Assembly: GCA_015146655.1 (NCBI GenBank)
Contig: VKHL01000027.1
Location: 124,001 to 188,000, forward strand
DNA: 64,000 bases
DNA from: Ochromonas danica
Lineage: Eukaryota > Sar > Chrysophyceae > Chromulinales > Chromulinaceae
Direction of reading: 5' to 3'
In this document: in pieces, positions 62,016-64,000 of the stretch
Numbering within the stretch: the stretch's first letter is position 1
Layout of the letters: each line of letters begins with the position of its first letter
Notes under the pieces: generated by a model
Told to the model about the DNA's origin: nothing
The model's database searches: none
Seen by the model: the letters and a program-made list of their open reading frames with translations, nothing else
Program-made: the position numbers and the translations under genes

Positions 62016-64000
62016 CTAAAACCTTCTCCTTCTGATAGTATGGTGACGGGAGGATATGGAAGATGATGGGAAAGCAGACATGTTACATGTTCGTGGGGGA
62101 GCCACAGTGTTGAACTTCCAATCAATCCCACCATAAGCCAAGATCCATTCCTCACAGATTAACATCATATGGAAATAATAATACATATGCACTACAGCAT
62201 AGGGCATACCCAGATCATTCACCATGGGGTTGGTTTGAAAGTCATATGGAAGCTTTGGCTCCTGTGTGGTGGGACGGCGGGAGACGCCATGGATGAACAG
62301 CGAGGCACTAGGTGGGAGCACTCGCACCTTCTGCATCACACTCTCAAGCATGCCAGTGTAATAGACAAAGTTTACCAAACCCTGCAAGTTGACATCGTTA
62401 GTCATTGCGGTTGCACTATTTTTCATAACTGCAGTACCAGCAAACAGTTCAATCGTGTAAACCAACGTCCATAACATCTTAAACATTCCCCCAAAACTGC
62501 CTAATACCAATCCACTGTTGATAACAGGCATGGCACTAATCTGAGACAGAATATTCCTGCCCAATACCTCCTCAGTGCATCCTTTCAACCACGACAAATC
62601 AGATGCCATAGCAATGGTTGATTGAATGTTCTTTTCTGAATATGATTCTTCCGTGAAAACAACTTCAGCATCCAAATGATTTAAAAAAGATGCAAACGGA
62701 TTGCGTTGGAAATAGACGTTATCAAAGTTTGTCAACAGAACCTGCTTGCACACTATCTGCTCTGGATGCGCTAGAAGCAAATGGTTCATATACTCTAGGA
62801 AAAGAATGATCTTACGCAAAGCTGGAGGAATGTTATGTAATGCGTACTGACTGTTTTCCATAGACAAGAACTCAATGGAACCACAGGAATGAATGATATC
62901 GCCACATGGTGGTACTGTATGCTGATGACCATGATAAGCTACAACATGTGCACAAACTCCACTTTCTCGAAGTGATCGGAAGAACAAAGAAACCTTATTG
63001 CAGTTAATATTCTGATCTATTTCAGTGAAGATCAGATGATCAATCTTGGAACATCCTGCCCCAATGCGATCAGATGACGAGTTGTTAGAGAACTGCTGCT
63101 GCTGATGACGATTACTTCCTGGACAGTGTTTTGACTGGTGGTAACTATCACGCAGCTTCAGATAGGTTGCCGTATTTCCAGGTCCATAGTATGCCTTCAG
63201 CTCATCAGACCACTGCAAAGTAGTGGTATTCAGAGGAGAAGACAGAGCAGGAAGAGCAGGGATGCTATTTAATACTGTACACTCTTTCTTGCTCTTGGCT
63301 GCTTGAGAAAAGCAACTCGTTGGACTCTCAGAGAACGCCTTCTTGACGAGGTCAGGAAACTCTGAATGATAATCATCTTCATCATAATGCATCACATGAT
63401 TGAACAAACCGCCGTTATGACTCTTAGCTGGATGGTGCAGATGATGCTGTGGGTTAAAGCGACCCAATAGGATGTCCACACGATGATGAATCCAACCGAG
63501 TAGATCATTGTTATTGTCTTGATTACCGTTCATCCCTGCAGACGACGACCTGGTCAGGTTTTCCCAGCGATAATTCTCATAGAAAGATGACAACTCGGTA
63601 GCAATTCGATCAACTTCATTCTCATAAGAGAATTGCTTTGTCAATGCTTTCGCACGCTCAGTGATAGCATGCAAGACATCAGCCACATCATCTCGCGCAA
63701 TCAAGCTAGTGACGCGCTCAAAAGACGAGAAAGACGGATCAATAGGAATGTAATGTTTCCATGGTTCCATCGCTTCTATATAGGCATTGGTCCAGTTAGA
63801 TTGAACCTTCATCACCACTGAGCCTGAAGCTAATCGCCAATAGAGGCCCCAGGCGTTGGCACTGCCATCCACATCCAGCAAACACCGATAATCCGTCCAG
63901 TTCACTTCGCGCACATCATTAGAGGGCAATAGATTGTCTTTCTCACGAGTGTCATCAGAGAGAGTGTGTGTAGTTTTACCAAATGTCCCTGCTGCATCCA
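62016..64000 (-). CDS. two-domain glycosyltransferase: GT90 (CAP10) plus second GT, 5' end outside window
   Basis: The frame is open to the right edge of the window, so the N terminus is missing; at least 660 aa are present. Near the N-terminal side, YRCLLDVDGSANAWGLYWRL, GSVVMKVQSNWT and EPWKHYIPI match the end of the CAP10/GT90 domain (protein O-glucosyl or xylosyl transferases). After a Ser/His-rich linker comes a second catalytic-looking unit: FFRSLRESGVCAHVVAYHG, KQVLLTNFDNVYFQRNPF (DxD-like DNV), FTEESYSEKNIQS, PVINSGLVLGSFGGM, MTNDVNLQGLVNFVYY; this resembles nucleotide-sugar transferases of the GT77 or related type. Probably Golgi/ER lumenal. Fused domains suggest that two successive sugars are added. 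Confidence 0.75.
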   Translation of the reverse strand, partial: DAAGTFGKTTHTLSDDTREKDNLLPSNDVREVNWTDYRCLLDVDGSANAWGLYWRLASGSVVMKVQSNWTNAYIEAMEPWKHYIPIDPSFSSFERVTSLIARDDVADVLHAITERAKALTKQFSYENEVDRIATELSSFYENYRWENLTRSSSAGMNGNQDNNNDLLGWIHHRVDILLGRFNPQHHLHHPAKSHNGGLFNHVMHYDEDDYHSEFPDLVKKAFSESPTSCFSQAAKSKKECTVLNSIPALPALSSPLNTTTLQWSDELKAYYGPGNTATYLKLRDSYHQSKHCPGSNRHQQQQFSNNSSSDRIGAGCSKIDHLIFTEIDQNINCNKVSLFFRSLRESGVCAHVVAYHGHQHTVPPCGDIIHSCGSIEFLSMENSQYALHNIPPALRKIILFLEYMNHLLLAHPEQIVCKQVLLTNFDNVYFQRNPFASFLNHLDAEVVFTEESYSEKNIQSTIAMASDLSWLKGCTEEVLGRNILSQISAMPVINSGLVLGSFGGMFKMLWTLVYTIELFAGTAVMKNSATAMTNDVNLQGLVNFVYYTGMLESVMQKVRVLPPSASLFIHGVSRRPTTQEPKLPYDFQTNPMVNDLGMPYAVVHMYYYFHMMLICEEWILAYGGIDWKFNTVAPPRTCNMSAFPSSSISSRHHTIRRRRF

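Overview
The window looks like nuclear DNA of a photosynthetic stramenopile (ochrophyte); this is an inference. The pointers are short GT-AG introns of about 55-240 bp (mostly 60-75 bp), a PGRL1-type plastid protein with a signal-peptide N terminus, PS-rich stalks (PSGQPS, PSTVPS) typical of heterokont surface proteins, and TTAGGG-type telomere-like tracts. A 10-N gap marks a draft assembly.

Layout. 1-8.3 kb is accessory: a Cys-rich membrane protein gene (minus), a LINE-like remnant, a ~90 bp hairpin, and a mosaic of gene fragments (histidine kinase, ankyrin protein, PSGQPS stalk, satellite, pseudo-receiver). 8.9-30.2 kb is mostly conserved housekeeping: hybrid histidine kinase (CHASE-HisKA-HATPase-REC), FCP1-like CTD phosphatase, Rab2, cyclin Y, tRNA-Ala(AGC), cis-prenyltransferase, a PH-PH-cNBD3-kinase protein (PKG-like), a GT25-like glycosyltransferase and the GATOR2 subunit MIOS. 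29.5-36.7 kb holds a ~3 kb direct duplication carrying the 3' end of MIOS plus a convergent Cys-rich membrane protein gene; the spacer carries a palindromic 234 bp MITE. 36.8-40.0 kb has an organelle-type membrane protein and PGRL1. 41.7-46 kb has an inverted relative of the first Cys-rich gene and a small single-pass protein. 46.4-53.3 kb carries two more copies of the mosaic cassette, followed by the intact ankyrin/CaaX gene. 55-64 kb is conserved again: CPSF30-YTH with extra DCD-like and KH-like domains, an SLC52-like transporter, PRMT5, and a GT90 (CAP10) plus second glycosyltransferase protein that runs off the right edge.

Two themes stand out. First, a lineage-specific family of type I membrane proteins (four long members and one short) has Cys-rich Tyr-rich extracellular repeats, a SEA-like juxtamembrane domain, one TM and a cytosolic tail ending in PSAP-type motifs, a possible ESCRT-I docking signal. 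Second, segmental duplication is dense (one inverted pair, one direct pair, one cassette in three copies), and telomere-like tracts lie exactly at three of the rearrangement joints.
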